From Streptomyces sp. CB01580 (GTDB taxonomy: Bacteria; Actinomycetota; Actinomycetes; Streptomycetales; Streptomycetaceae), in contig NZ_LIXJ01000016.1 of NCBI RefSeq assembly GCF_001905795.1, forward strand, positions 198,411 through 262,410: a stretch of DNA of 64,000 nucleotides. Direction: 5' to 3'. Both the position numbers and the translations under genes were made by a program. Below the pieces are notes generated by a model that worked only from the letters and a program-made list of their open reading frames with translations, was not told the DNA's origin and ran no database searches. Positions 18,303-25,747 of the stretch are shown here, piece by piece. How positions within the stretch are numbered: the stretch's first letter is position 1; every line of letters starts with the position of its first letter.

Positions 18303-18600
18303 GTGAAGTTCTCGGTGCTCTCCCTCATCGGCCATGCCCCGCCGAGGACTTCGCCACGCTCGGCCAGATCTCCAGGGCCGGATCGAACCGGTCCTCGGGG
18401 AGGGCGCGGACGCCGGACGCTTCGCCCTCTTCGGGCTCGACGAGGAACGCCGGTGGGCCCCCGGCAGGAGAAGTACGAACTGCTGCGGCGGCTGCGGACC
18501 GAGGAAGGCGTCGACCGGCTGGGACCGACCCCCGGGCCCGACGGCCGGTGGGCCTCTCCGGCCCTCCTGGAACCGCGCCGTCGCCCCTTCCCGAAACCGC
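18303..18600 (+). pseudogene. Decayed LLM-class flavin-dependent oxidoreductase gene
   Basis: Short stretches typical of luciferase-like monooxygenases occur in the right order but in three frames. VKFSVLSLIGHAP (18303-18341) begins a protein, AEDFATLGQISRA (18341-18379) is in a second frame, DLQGRIEPVLGEG through RFALFGLDEERRWA (from 18367) is in a third, and EKYELLRRLRTEEGVD (from 18468) returns to the first. In intact members the first and second pieces are about 100 residues apart, so there is also an internal deletion. The rest of the C-terminus is not recognisable. It lies between the glycerol operon and a GntR regulator that may once have controlled it. Confidence 0.75.
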
Positions 18601-18638
18601 GGGATCGCCCCTTCCCGGACCGCATAATGACGGGACGC

Positions 18639-18652
18639 ATCGGACGTCTGAT
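18639..18652. promoter_or_regulatory. Candidate operator of the downstream GntR regulator
   Basis: ATCGGACGTCTGAT is a near-palindrome (12 of 14 positions symmetric, core GACGTC). It lies 27 bases upstream of the regulator start and just after CATAAT (18623-18628), a good -10 box. The position over the likely transcript start fits autorepression. Confidence 0.4.
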
Positions 18653-18678
18653 TCCGGTCCGTTCCCAGGAGGAGCGTC

Positions 18679-19383
18679 ATGACTGTCACCGACGAGGCGA
18701 TCGGGAAGATCAAGGGGATGATCGTCTCGGGTGCGCTGCGGCCCGGCGACCGGCTTCCCAGGGAGAGCGAACTCGCGGCGGAACTGGGGCTCTCCCGCAA
18801 CTCCCTGCGGGAGGCCGTACGCGCCCTGTCGCTGATCCGGATCCTGGACGTGCGGCAGGGCGACGGCACGTACGTGACCAGCCTGGACCCCCAGGTGCTG
18901 CTGGAGTCGCTGAGCTTCTTGGTGGACTTCCACCGCGACGACACGGTGCTGGAGTTCCTCGCGGTGCGCCGGATCCTGGAACCGGCGGCGACGGCGATGG
19001 CCGCCGCCCGGATCACCGAGGCCCAACTGGACGCTCTGGACGCGGCGTTGGAAGCCCTGGGGGAAGCCCCCTCGGTGGAGGAACTGGTCGCGTCCGATCT
19101 GGAGTTCCACCGCGGGATCGTACGGGCGTCCGGGAACACGGTGCTCTGCTCGTTGCTCGACGGGCTGACGGGCCCGACGCTCCGGGCGCGGGTCCGGCGC
19201 GGCCTGACGCAGGAGGACGCGATCGGCCGGACGCTGTACGAGCACCGGGCGATCCTGTCCGCGCTGCGCGACCGGGACGCGGAGGCCGCGCGGTCCTGGG
19301 CGACAGTGCATGTGGCGGGCGTGGAGCAGTGGTTGCGGTCGACGTCGCGGGAGGCCGGGCGGGGGCCGGACCCCGCCCCCTGA
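18679..19383 (+). CDS. GntR-family (FadR/FCD) transcriptional regulator
   Basis: 234-residue DNA-binding regulator. The winged helix-turn-helix covers about 5-72 (GALRPGDRLPRESELAAELGLSR then the wing RQGDGTYV). An all-helical FCD ligand domain follows (about 85-225) with the metal-binding Asp/His pattern, for example DLEFHRGIV and YEHRAIL. Such proteins sense small carboxylates or sugar acids. ATG 18679 has AGGAGGAG upstream. The only gene it is clearly linked to is the decayed oxidoreductase upstream; its ligand and targets are unknown. Confidence 0.9.
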   Translation: MTVTDEAIGKIKGMIVSGALRPGDRLPRESELAAELGLSRNSLREAVRALSLIRILDVRQGDGTYVTSLDPQVLLESLSFLVDFHRDDTVLEFLAVRRILEPAATAMAAARITEAQLDALDAALEALGEAPSVEELVASDLEFHRGIVRASGNTVLCSLLDGLTGPTLRARVRRGLTQEDAIGRTLYEHRAILSALRDRDAEAARSWATVHVAGVEQWLRSTSREAGRGPDPAP

Positions 19384-19507
19384 CACCGGCCGGCGGGCGG
19401 ACCCGCACCGCGCCGCCGCGAACGCCGGGGCGCCCGGGATCCCGAGGACGGGTTCACCCCGCCGTGTGCGAGGGCTGCGTCGGAGGTGGCCGGAAGCCGT
19501 AAGGTTG

Positions 19508-19519
19508 TTGCGTACGCAA
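19508..19519. promoter_or_regulatory. 12-bp perfect palindrome upstream of the PAC2 gene
   Basis: TTGCGTACGCAA lies 24-35 bases before the PAC2 start codon. A palindrome so near the start often binds a dimeric regulator. I do not know which protein would bind it. Confidence 0.35.
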
Positions 19520-19542
19520 GGGAACTTCGGAAGGAGGCCTGG

Positions 19543-20616
19543 GTGATCGAGCTCGAGGGGGTTCCCGAGCTGATCGACCCGGTCATGGTGGCCGCGTTCG
19601 AGGGATGGAACGACGCAGGTGACGCCGCCTCCACGGCGGTCGCGCACCTGGACCGGGAGTGGAAGGGAGAGGTGTTCGCGGCACTGGACGCCGAGGACTA
19701 CTACGACTTCCAGGTCAACCGGCCCACGATCTGGCTGGACGGCGGTACGCGCAAGGTCACCTGGCCCACCACCCGGCTCTCCGTGGTCCGCGTCGGCGGG
19801 GAGCAGCCCCGCGACCTCGTCCTGGTCCGGGGCATCGAGCCGTCCATGCGCTGGCGCTCGTTCTGCAACGAGCTCCTGGGCTTCGCCCACGAGCTGGGCG
19901 TGGAGATGGTGGTGATCCTGGGAGCGCTGCTCGGCGACACCCCGCACACCCGGCCGGTGCCGGTCAGCGGGGTCACTTCCGACCCCGACCTGGCCCGGTC
20001 CATGGACCTGGAGGAGACCAGGTACGAGGGTCCGACGGGCATCGTCGGCATCCTCCAGGAGGCGTGCACCCATGCGGGCGTGCCCGCGGTCAGTCTGTGG
20101 GCCGCGGTGCCGCACTACGTGTCGCAGCCGCCCAACCCGAAGGCCACCCTCGCGCTGCTCAACCGGCTGGAGGACCTGCTCGGTCTGCGCATCCCGCTGG
20201 GCGAACTGCCCGAGGACGCGCGCGCCTGGCAGCTCGGGGTCGACCAACTGGCCTCCGAGGACAGCGAGGTGGCGGAGTACGTGCAGACGCTGGAGGAGGC
20301 CCGGGACACCGCGGAGCTTCCCGAGGCGAGCGGCGAGGCCATCGCCCGCGAGTTCGAACGCTATCTGCGCCGACGGGACGCCGGTCCGGGACAGGCCCCC
20401 GGCGGACACGCGACGGAGAGCGGCGACACCGCGTATCTGCGGGACACCTCCGGTGGCCGGAACCGGCCGGCGAAGTCGCCGCGGCCGGAGGGCGAGGGCC
20501 GGACGGCCCCCGGCGCTCCGCCCGCGAACGGGTCCGCCCGCCCGGACACCGCCGCCGACGACGGCGAGGGCGACGACGGCCCGGCCCGGTCCTCGGAGGA
20601 GTCCCCCGACGACTGA
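19543..20616 (+). CDS. PAC2-family protein
   Basis: 357-residue protein of the PAC2 family, related to the archaeal and eukaryotic proteasome assembly chaperone fold. Typical segments are LIDPVMVAAFEGWNDAGDAAS (about 7-27), WLDGGTRKVTWP, and EGPTGIVGILQ with ALWAAVPHYV-like sequence. The last 70 residues are low-complexity Pro/Gly/Asp and probably disordered. GTG 19543 has a strong AAGGAGG site; an earlier ATG would add 19 residues. Function in bacteria is not established. In actinobacteria it is found in the same neighbourhood as the proteasome ATPase and mshC, as here. Confidence 0.88.
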   Translation: MIELEGVPELIDPVMVAAFEGWNDAGDAASTAVAHLDREWKGEVFAALDAEDYYDFQVNRPTIWLDGGTRKVTWPTTRLSVVRVGGEQPRDLVLVRGIEPSMRWRSFCNELLGFAHELGVEMVVILGALLGDTPHTRPVPVSGVTSDPDLARSMDLEETRYEGPTGIVGILQEACTHAGVPAVSLWAAVPHYVSQPPNPKATLALLNRLEDLLGLRIPLGELPEDARAWQLGVDQLASEDSEVAEYVQTLEEARDTAELPEASGEAIAREFERYLRRRDAGPGQAPGGHATESGDTAYLRDTSGGRNRPAKSPRPEGEGRTAPGAPPANGSARPDTAADDGEGDDGPARSSEESPDD

Positions 20617-20687
20617 GGTTCCCGCGGCCCGGGGCACCTGCCCCGGACGCGTGCCCCGGGTCCGGGTTCGGACCCCGGAACGGAACG

Positions 20688-20728
20688 GAACCGGCCCCGG
20701 ACTTCGTCACGAAGTCCGGGGCCGGTTC
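20688..20728. terminator. Bidirectional terminator, 19-bp perfect stem
   Basis: Arms 20688-20706 and 20710-20728 are exact complements with a three-base loop (TCA). It sits between the convergent PAC2 and mshC genes. Confidence 0.8.
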
Positions 20729-20767
20729 GTCGGTCGAGGGAATCGGCGGGTCGCCCCCGCGCGGGTG

Positions 20768-21997
20768 CTACAGCGCGACACCCAGCAACGCGTCGACGGT
20801 GCGCGAGACGAGTCCGGGCGCGCCCTCGTCCGTGCCGCCCTCGGCGTGCTGCCGCTCGGCCCAGCGGTCCACGGCGGCCAGTGCCGCCGGTGCGTCCAGG
20901 TCGTCGGCGAGGGCCTCGCGGACCTCCTCGACCAGGACCTCGGCGGACGGTCCGTCGGGGCGGGAGACGGCGGAGCGCCAGCGTCCGAGCCGGGCGACCG
21001 CGTCGGCGAGCACCTGGTCGGTCCACTCCCAGTCGGACCGGTAGTGGTGCGCGAGCAGGGCGAGACGGATCGCCGCCGGGTCCACGCCGTCGCGGCGGAG
21101 CCGTGAGACGAAGACCAGGTTGCCCTTGGACTTGGACATCTTCTCGCCGTCCAGGGCGACCATCCCCGCGTGCACGTACGCCTGGGCGAACGGGTACTCG
21201 CCGGTCAGGACCTGGGCGTGCGAGGCGCCCATCTCGTGGTGCGGGAAGGCGAGATCGGACCCGCCGCCCTGGACGTCGAAGCCCATCCCGAGGTGGTCCA
21301 GCGCGATGGCGACACACTCGATGTGCCAGCCGGGCCGTCCGGGGCCGAGCGAGCCGCCGTCCCAGCTCGGCTCGCCCTCGCGGGCGGCCATCCAGAGCAT
21401 CGGGTCGAGCGGGTTCTTCTTGCCGGGGCGCTCCGGGTCGCCACCGCGCTCGGCGGACAGCAGCCGCATCGCCTCGGCGTCGAGGCGGGAGACGCCGCCG
21501 AAGTGCGGGTCGGCCTCGACGGAGAAGTACACGTCGCCGTCGAGTTCGTAGGCGGCACCGGCGTCCCTGAGCCGTTCGACGAGCGGGACGATGCCCGGTA
21601 TCGCCTCCACCGCGCCGATGTAGTGCTTCGGCGGGAGCATGCGCAGAGCGGTCATGTCCTCGCGGAACAGGGCCGTCTCGCGCTCGGCGAGCTCGGTCCA
21701 GTCCTGGCCGTCGCGCACGGCCCGCTCCAGCAGCGGGTCGTCCACGTCGGTGACGTTCTGCACGTAGTGGACCTGCCGCTTGGTGTCGAGCCACACGCGC
21801 TGAACGAGGTCGAACGCGTTGTAGGTCGCCGCATGACCCATGTGGGTCGCGTCGTACGGCGTGATGCCGCAGACGTAGATGCGGGCGACGGGACCGGGTT
21901 CGAGAGTGATCCGTCCGCCGGTCGCGGTGTCGTGGATCCGAAGGTCGCGGCCCTTGCCGGGCAGGGCGGGGACCTCAGAAGCGGGCCAGGCATGCAT
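20768..21997 (-). CDS. mshC: Mycothiol biosynthesis ligase MshC
   Basis: L-cysteine:1D-myo-inosityl 2-amino-2-deoxy-alpha-D-glucopyranoside ligase, which joins cysteine to GlcN-inositol using ATP in mycothiol synthesis. 409 residues, the normal length. It is a cysteinyl-tRNA synthetase relative lacking the anticodon domain: zinc Cys43 in YVCGITPYD, the HIGH-like motif THMGHA at 51-56, and the KMSKS loop EKMSKSKGN near 285. WHIECVA and SHAQVLTGE-type segments also match. ATG 21997 follows TAGTCT by six bases, so the message may be leaderless. A conserved trio of genes lies upstream on the same strand. Confidence 0.96.
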   Translation of the reverse strand: MHAWPASEVPALPGKGRDLRIHDTATGGRITLEPGPVARIYVCGITPYDATHMGHAATYNAFDLVQRVWLDTKRQVHYVQNVTDVDDPLLERAVRDGQDWTELAERETALFREDMTALRMLPPKHYIGAVEAIPGIVPLVERLRDAGAAYELDGDVYFSVEADPHFGGVSRLDAEAMRLLSAERGGDPERPGKKNPLDPMLWMAAREGEPSWDGGSLGPGRPGWHIECVAIALDHLGMGFDVQGGGSDLAFPHHEMGASHAQVLTGEYPFAQAYVHAGMVALDGEKMSKSKGNLVFVSRLRRDGVDPAAIRLALLAHHYRSDWEWTDQVLADAVARLGRWRSAVSRPDGPSAEVLVEEVREALADDLDAPAALAAVDRWAERQHAEGGTDEGAPGLVSRTVDALLGVAL

Positions 21998-22351
21998 GCA
22001 ACGAGACTAACCGGATGCACGTTCCGGATACGAACCGGATACCGGATCCTGGCCGAAGAGGCGTTCTTGCGCGAAGCGGCCCCGTCTGCTCCTGCCCGGC
22101 GGGAAGGCGGCGCCGGGGACCGCGTGTGCCCCGGGGACGCGCACGGGCCCCGCCCGTCTTCTGCCGCACGACCGCCGAATCGGCCTGTTCTCCGCGGGCA
22201 TCGCACCGGCGTGCCCCGCGCCGGGCCGTCGCCCGACTCGGGAACGCCCCGGGCCGCTCGGACGGTCTTCCGCGCCGGACACGTTCGCGCCGGTCCGCCG
22301 CTCGCGCCCGCCCCGGCGCCACCGCTCACACCGGCGGCCCAGGGCACCGGC
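21998..22351. other. 354-base gap upstream of mshC
   Basis: Holds the likely leaderless mshC promoter at its left edge, with four CCGGAT/ATCCGG copies within 22011-22050. The middle shows no gene or strong hairpin. At the right edge a 19-base stretch (22325-22343) is repeated at 22351-22368, overlapping the 3' end of the next gene. Confidence 0.5.
22004..22009 (-). promoter_or_regulatory. mshC: -10 box of a probable leaderless mshC transcript
   Basis: On the minus strand TAGTCT stands six bases before the ATG, placing the transcript start at or next to the start codon; no Shine-Dalgarno sequence is present. The same TAGTCT-N6-ATG arrangement precedes gntR (42514-42519). Confidence 0.45.
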
Positions 22352-23206
22352 TCACACCGGCGGCCAGGGGATCGAGGGCCACGAGCCGCTCGGCTGCGGG
22401 TGTCGTCCCGACGCCCGCAGCCCGCCCACACGGCCCCGCAGCGCCTCGATCTCGGCCTCGGTGATCAGCTCCCCCAGCCGGGTGACGAGCGGGGTCCCGG
22501 GCGCCAGTTCCGTGCCCAGCCGGTCCACGACGCCGACGGCCTCGGCCGTCAGCGGCTCCCCCGCCCACCCCCACAGCAGGGTGCGCAGCTTGTCCTCGGT
22601 GTTGAAGGTCACACCGTGGTCGATGCCGTAGAGCCGACCGTCGGGCGCGGGCAGCAGATGGCCGCCCTTGCGGTCGCCGTTGTTGATCACGGCGTCGAGG
22701 ACCGCCATCCGCCGCAGCTCCGGGTCGTCCGCGTGCACCAGCAGGGCCGTCCTGCCCTCCCCGATCTCGGCGCGTACGACGGCCTTCCAGCCCTCGCCGG
22801 GCTCGTCGTCCTCGACCAGCGCCAGCAGCGGACGCCGCCCGTCCTCGGCGTGCCCGTCGCCGTCCGGCCCGGCATCGATCCACAGCTGGCACATGCCCTC
22901 GCCGTACGGACCGTCACGGAACACGGTGGGGGGTATGAGTCCCCAGCCGGTCGCTTCGGAGATCTCGTACGCGGCCACCTCCCGCTGGGCGAGGGTGCCG
23001 TCGGGGAAGTCCCACAGCGGCCGTTCGCCGGCCACGGGCTTGTAGACGCAGGCCAGTTCCGCGCCCTCGTGGGAGACCGCGCAGTGCAGCACCGCGTTGG
23101 ACGCCCCGCGGACCTGTCCGCGGACGGTGAGCCGACCCTCGGTCAGCACGGTGACCGGGTCGGCGTCGGTCAGGCTCCGCGGCGGTATCCGTTCTGGCGC
23201 GGGCAT
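22352..23206 (-). CDS. SCO1664-family protein with a PI3/4-kinase-like fold
   Basis: 284-residue protein conserved in actinobacteria. Seen: RGQVRGASNAVL near the N-terminus (a glycine-rich nucleotide region), VYKPVAGERPLWDFPDGTLA (the Lys that would hold ATP), NNGDRKGGHLL near 172-182 (catalytic-loop-like Asp and Asn) and YGIDHGVTF near 192-200 (metal-binding Asp). These are the marks of the HipA/phosphatidylinositol kinase superfamily, so a phosphotransferase activity is likely but the substrate is unknown. Its start overlaps the DUF3090 gene by 37 bases, so the two are translated together. It always seems to travel with mshC. Confidence 0.85.
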   Translation of the reverse strand: MPAPERIPPRSLTDADPVTVLTEGRLTVRGQVRGASNAVLHCAVSHEGAELACVYKPVAGERPLWDFPDGTLAQREVAAYEISEATGWGLIPPTVFRDGPYGEGMCQLWIDAGPDGDGHAEDGRRPLLALVEDDEPGEGWKAVVRAEIGEGRTALLVHADDPELRRMAVLDAVINNGDRKGGHLLPAPDGRLYGIDHGVTFNTEDKLRTLLWGWAGEPLTAEAVGVVDRLGTELAPGTPLVTRLGELITEAEIEALRGRVGGLRASGRHPQPSGSWPSIPWPPV

Positions 23207-23760
23207 ACGTGTCCTTCCGGGTCGAGCGGCAGGCTGCACAGCGGGCACGGGGGGCGCCCGGCGTTCACGACGTCCAGGGCGCGCTTGGCGAAGGCCCGCG
23301 CCTGTGCTCCGCTCAGACGGACCCGGAGGACCGGAGGACCGTTCTCCTCGTCCTGCAGCAGCCGTTCCTCGGCCTCCGCGAGGTCTTCGTCGGATTCCAC
23401 GTCCAGTTCGACCAGGGCCTGCGCCTCGACGATCATGCGCTGTTCCTCGCCGTCCCACGCGAGCGCCATCGTGCCGACCCGGAACTCCTCCTCGACGGGC
23501 ACGTCGAGGGGGGCGGTGTCGGTGACGTCCATGGGCGCGACGGCGGGCACCGGCGAGTTGCCGCCGGTGCGCCGGACCACTTCGTCGAGCAGTTCGTCGA
23601 TGCGCTCGGCGAGTGCGGCGACCTGAGTCTTCTCCAGGGCCACGCTGGTGACGCGGCTGCCCGAGGATGCCTGCAGGAAGAACGTACGACGTCCAGGCAA
23701 CCCGACCGTGCCGGCCACGAAGCGGTCCGGGGGGTCGTAGAGGAACACCTGACGGGACAC
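23170..23760 (-). CDS. DUF3090-family protein
   Basis: 196-residue conserved actinobacterial protein. It opens with MSRQVFLYDPPDRFVAGTVG, the family hallmark, followed by a strand-rich domain. The C-terminus has CPLC near 174-177 and a further Cys/His set in DPEGHVCPR, suggesting a small zinc ribbon. No enzymatic motif is visible. The next gene starts inside its last 12 codons. Together with the histidine phosphatase upstream and the kinase-like protein downstream it forms a compact operon ahead of mshC. Function unknown; structural or regulatory partner of the other two is a guess. Confidence 0.88.
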   Translation of the reverse strand: MSRQVFLYDPPDRFVAGTVGLPGRRTFFLQASSGSRVTSVALEKTQVAALAERIDELLDEVVRRTGGNSPVPAVAPMDVTDTAPLDVPVEEEFRVGTMALAWDGEEQRMIVEAQALVELDVESDEDLAEAEERLLQDEENGPPVLRVRLSGAQARAFAKRALDVVNAGRPPCPLCSLPLDPEGHVCPRQNGYRRGA

Positions 23761-23868
23761 GTCCTGTCTCCCTTGAAGATCGGCGGCGAATGGGGAATGG
23801 GGTGGCCGGGGCCGCCGGCCGTCCCGGTCCGGGCGCCCACGGCGCGTCCACCCTACTGCGCGAAGCGA

Positions 23869-24591
23869 TCACGGCGCCCCGGCGCCGCCTCCGACCTCCG
23901 CGTCGGCTTCGGTGCCGGTGGCCGGGTGCGCGGCCGGTTCCGCCCCGTCCGTCCGCTCGCGCGGTGCCAGGGAGGCGAGGTCCCCGGTGTCGCCGAGCCG
24001 CAGCAGGAACGGCCGCAGACGCGTGTAGCGGATCGCGGTGACCGAACAGGGGTCCACGTGGATCCGCTGGAAGAGGTCGAGGTGCATGCCGAGCGCGTCG
24101 GCGACGAGCGCCTTGATGATGTCGCCGTGCGAACACATCACGTAGGCGGCGTCGTCGCCGTGCCCGGACCCGATCCGCGCGTTCCAGTCCCGTACGGCGT
24201 CCACGGCGCGTGCCTGCATGGCCCGCAGGGACTCGCCGCCGGGGAACGCCGCCGACGACGGGTGCCGCTGCACGACGCTCATCAGCTGCTCGTCGGCGAG
24301 TTCGGCCAGCTTGCGCCCCGACCAGTCCCCGTAGTCGCACTCGTTGATCCGTTCCTCGGTGTGCGCCACCAGGTCCGGCCGGGCGTCGAGCAGCGGGCGC
24401 AGGGTCTCCCGGCAGCGCTGGAGGGGGCTGGTGACGACGGCGGCGAGGGGCAGCACGGCCAGCCGTCCGGGGAGCGCCGCGGCCTGCGCGGTGCCGCGCT
24501 CGTCGAGCGCGACCCCCGGGGTACGGCCGGCGAGCACCCCGGCCGTGTTGGCGGTGGAGCGTCCATGGCGTACGAGGATCAGGGTGGGCAT
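23869..24591 (-). CDS. Histidine phosphatase (MSMEG_4193-like)
   Basis: 240-residue member of the phosphoglycerate-mutase-like histidine phosphatase superfamily. The catalytic LVRHGRST places the phospho-accepting His at residue 9; the second His is in MCSHGD near 152, and Arg in SPLQRCRET contributes to the pocket. The last 30 residues are Ala/Gly/Glu-rich and probably disordered. ATG 24591 is close to the divergent CorA gene start. First gene of the DUF3090/kinase-like operon. The substrate is not known; being beside mshC makes an inositol-phosphate compound an attractive but unproven idea. Confidence 0.9.
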   Translation of the reverse strand: MPTLILVRHGRSTANTAGVLAGRTPGVALDERGTAQAAALPGRLAVLPLAAVVTSPLQRCRETLRPLLDARPDLVAHTEERINECDYGDWSGRKLAELADEQLMSVVQRHPSSAAFPGGESLRAMQARAVDAVRDWNARIGSGHGDDAAYVMCSHGDIIKALVADALGMHLDLFQRIHVDPCSVTAIRYTRLRPFLLRLGDTGDLASLAPRERTDGAEPAAHPATGTEADAEVGGGAGAP

Positions 24592-24663
24592 AGAGGCCAG
24601 CGTAGGCCGCCGCGGGGTCGCGCGGAGCGGGCCGGGATGCGAGGGAGTGCGGGGCAGGGAAGA

Positions 24664-25659
24664 ATGCGCGCCGTGATTGTGGACTGTGCGATCTACCGGG
24701 ACGGGCGCCGTACCGAGGGCCCCGCCGACCTCTCCGACGCCCTCGCGCAGGCACGGGCCGCCGGGGACGCGTTCCTCTGGATCGGGCTGTACGAGCCGAC
24801 GGAGCGGGAGATCGAGCGCGTCACCGAGGAGTTCGGGCTCCACCCGCTGGCCGTGGAAGACGCCCTGAGCGCCCACCAGCGGCCCAAGCTGGAGGTGTAC
24901 GACGACTCGCTGTTCGCGGTGATCAAGCCGGTGGTGTACGAGCACCTCAGCGACACGGTCACCACCGACGAGCTGATGGCCTTCATAGGCGATTCGTTCG
25001 TCGTGACGGTCCGGCACGGGGAGGGTGCGCCGCTCGCCGCGGTACGGCGCCGACTGGAGGCGGAGCCGGAGGTGCTCAGGCACGGGCCGACCGCGGTGCT
25101 GTACGCGATCAGCGACGCCGTCGTCGACCACTACATCGAGGTGGCGGGCGAGCTCCAGAACGACCTGGAGGAGCTGGAGACCGAGGTGTTCGCGCCGACC
25201 GGCTCCGCGAACACCAAGAACACCGCGTCCCGCATCTACACCTTCAAGCGGCAGATCATGGAGTTCCGCCGTGCCGCCGGCCCGCTGAACGCGCCCATGG
25301 CCCGGCTGGCGGGCGCGGACGTGCCGTTCGTCCACGAGCACTCGCAGCCGTTCTTCCGGGACGTGAACGACCACCTGACGCGGGCCAACGAGTACGTGGA
25401 GGGGCTGGACCGGCTGCTCTCGGACATCCTGTCCGCTCATCTGGCCCAGGTGGGCGTGCGGCAGAACGACGACATGCGCAAGATCTCGGCCTGGGCGGCC
25501 ATGGCCGCCGTTCCGACCATGGTCGCGGGGATCTACGGCATGAACTTCGAGCACATGCCGGAGCTCGACCGGGTGTGGGCGTACCCGGCGGTGATCGTGC
25601 TGATGGCCACCGTGGTCTTCGGGCTGCACCGGCTCTTCAAGCGCCGCGGCTGGCTCTGA
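24664..25659 (+). CDS. CorA-family magnesium/cobalt transporter
   Basis: 331-residue divalent-cation channel. The long N-terminal cytoplasmic part begins VIVDCAIYRDG and contains HPLAVEDAL, and long helices follow (about 170-285). Two transmembrane helices sit at the end with the pore signature YGMNFEHMPE, GMN near 293-295. The basic tail LFKRRGWL matches the inner-face anchor of CorA. ATG 24664 has GGGAAGA upstream; GTG 24673 is an alternative. Expected in the cell membrane as a pentamer. It diverges from the histidine phosphatase. Confidence 0.93.
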   Translation: MRAVIVDCAIYRDGRRTEGPADLSDALAQARAAGDAFLWIGLYEPTEREIERVTEEFGLHPLAVEDALSAHQRPKLEVYDDSLFAVIKPVVYEHLSDTVTTDELMAFIGDSFVVTVRHGEGAPLAAVRRRLEAEPEVLRHGPTAVLYAISDAVVDHYIEVAGELQNDLEELETEVFAPTGSANTKNTASRIYTFKRQIMEFRRAAGPLNAPMARLAGADVPFVHEHSQPFFRDVNDHLTRANEYVEGLDRLLSDILSAHLAQVGVRQNDDMRKISAWAAMAAVPTMVAGIYGMNFEHMPELDRVWAYPAVIVLMATVVFGLHRLFKRRGWL

Positions 25660-25683
25660 GGGCCCACCGGGTGTCCGGCCGGG

Positions 25684-25708
25684 AAGCGGACGCGGCATGG
25701 TGCGTGCG
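25684..25708. repeat. Fragment of the MITE-like repeat found at 37631-37791
   Basis: 25 bases here are identical to 37657-37681 within the complete element. Flanking bases (GGGTG before, a C-rich stretch after) are only partly alike and no terminal repeat pair is seen, so this is a decayed or partial copy. It lies between two convergent genes. Confidence 0.55.
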
Positions 25709-25747
25709 CTTGCGGCGTTGCCCGACCGTCCGGTGCGGGGGTGCCGG

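Noticed and set aside
21998..22040. SigR-like promoter GGAAC-N18-GTT upstream of mshC
   Set aside because: The spacing fits, but transcription would begin downstream of the conserved MshC start codon, so TAGTCT is the better candidate.
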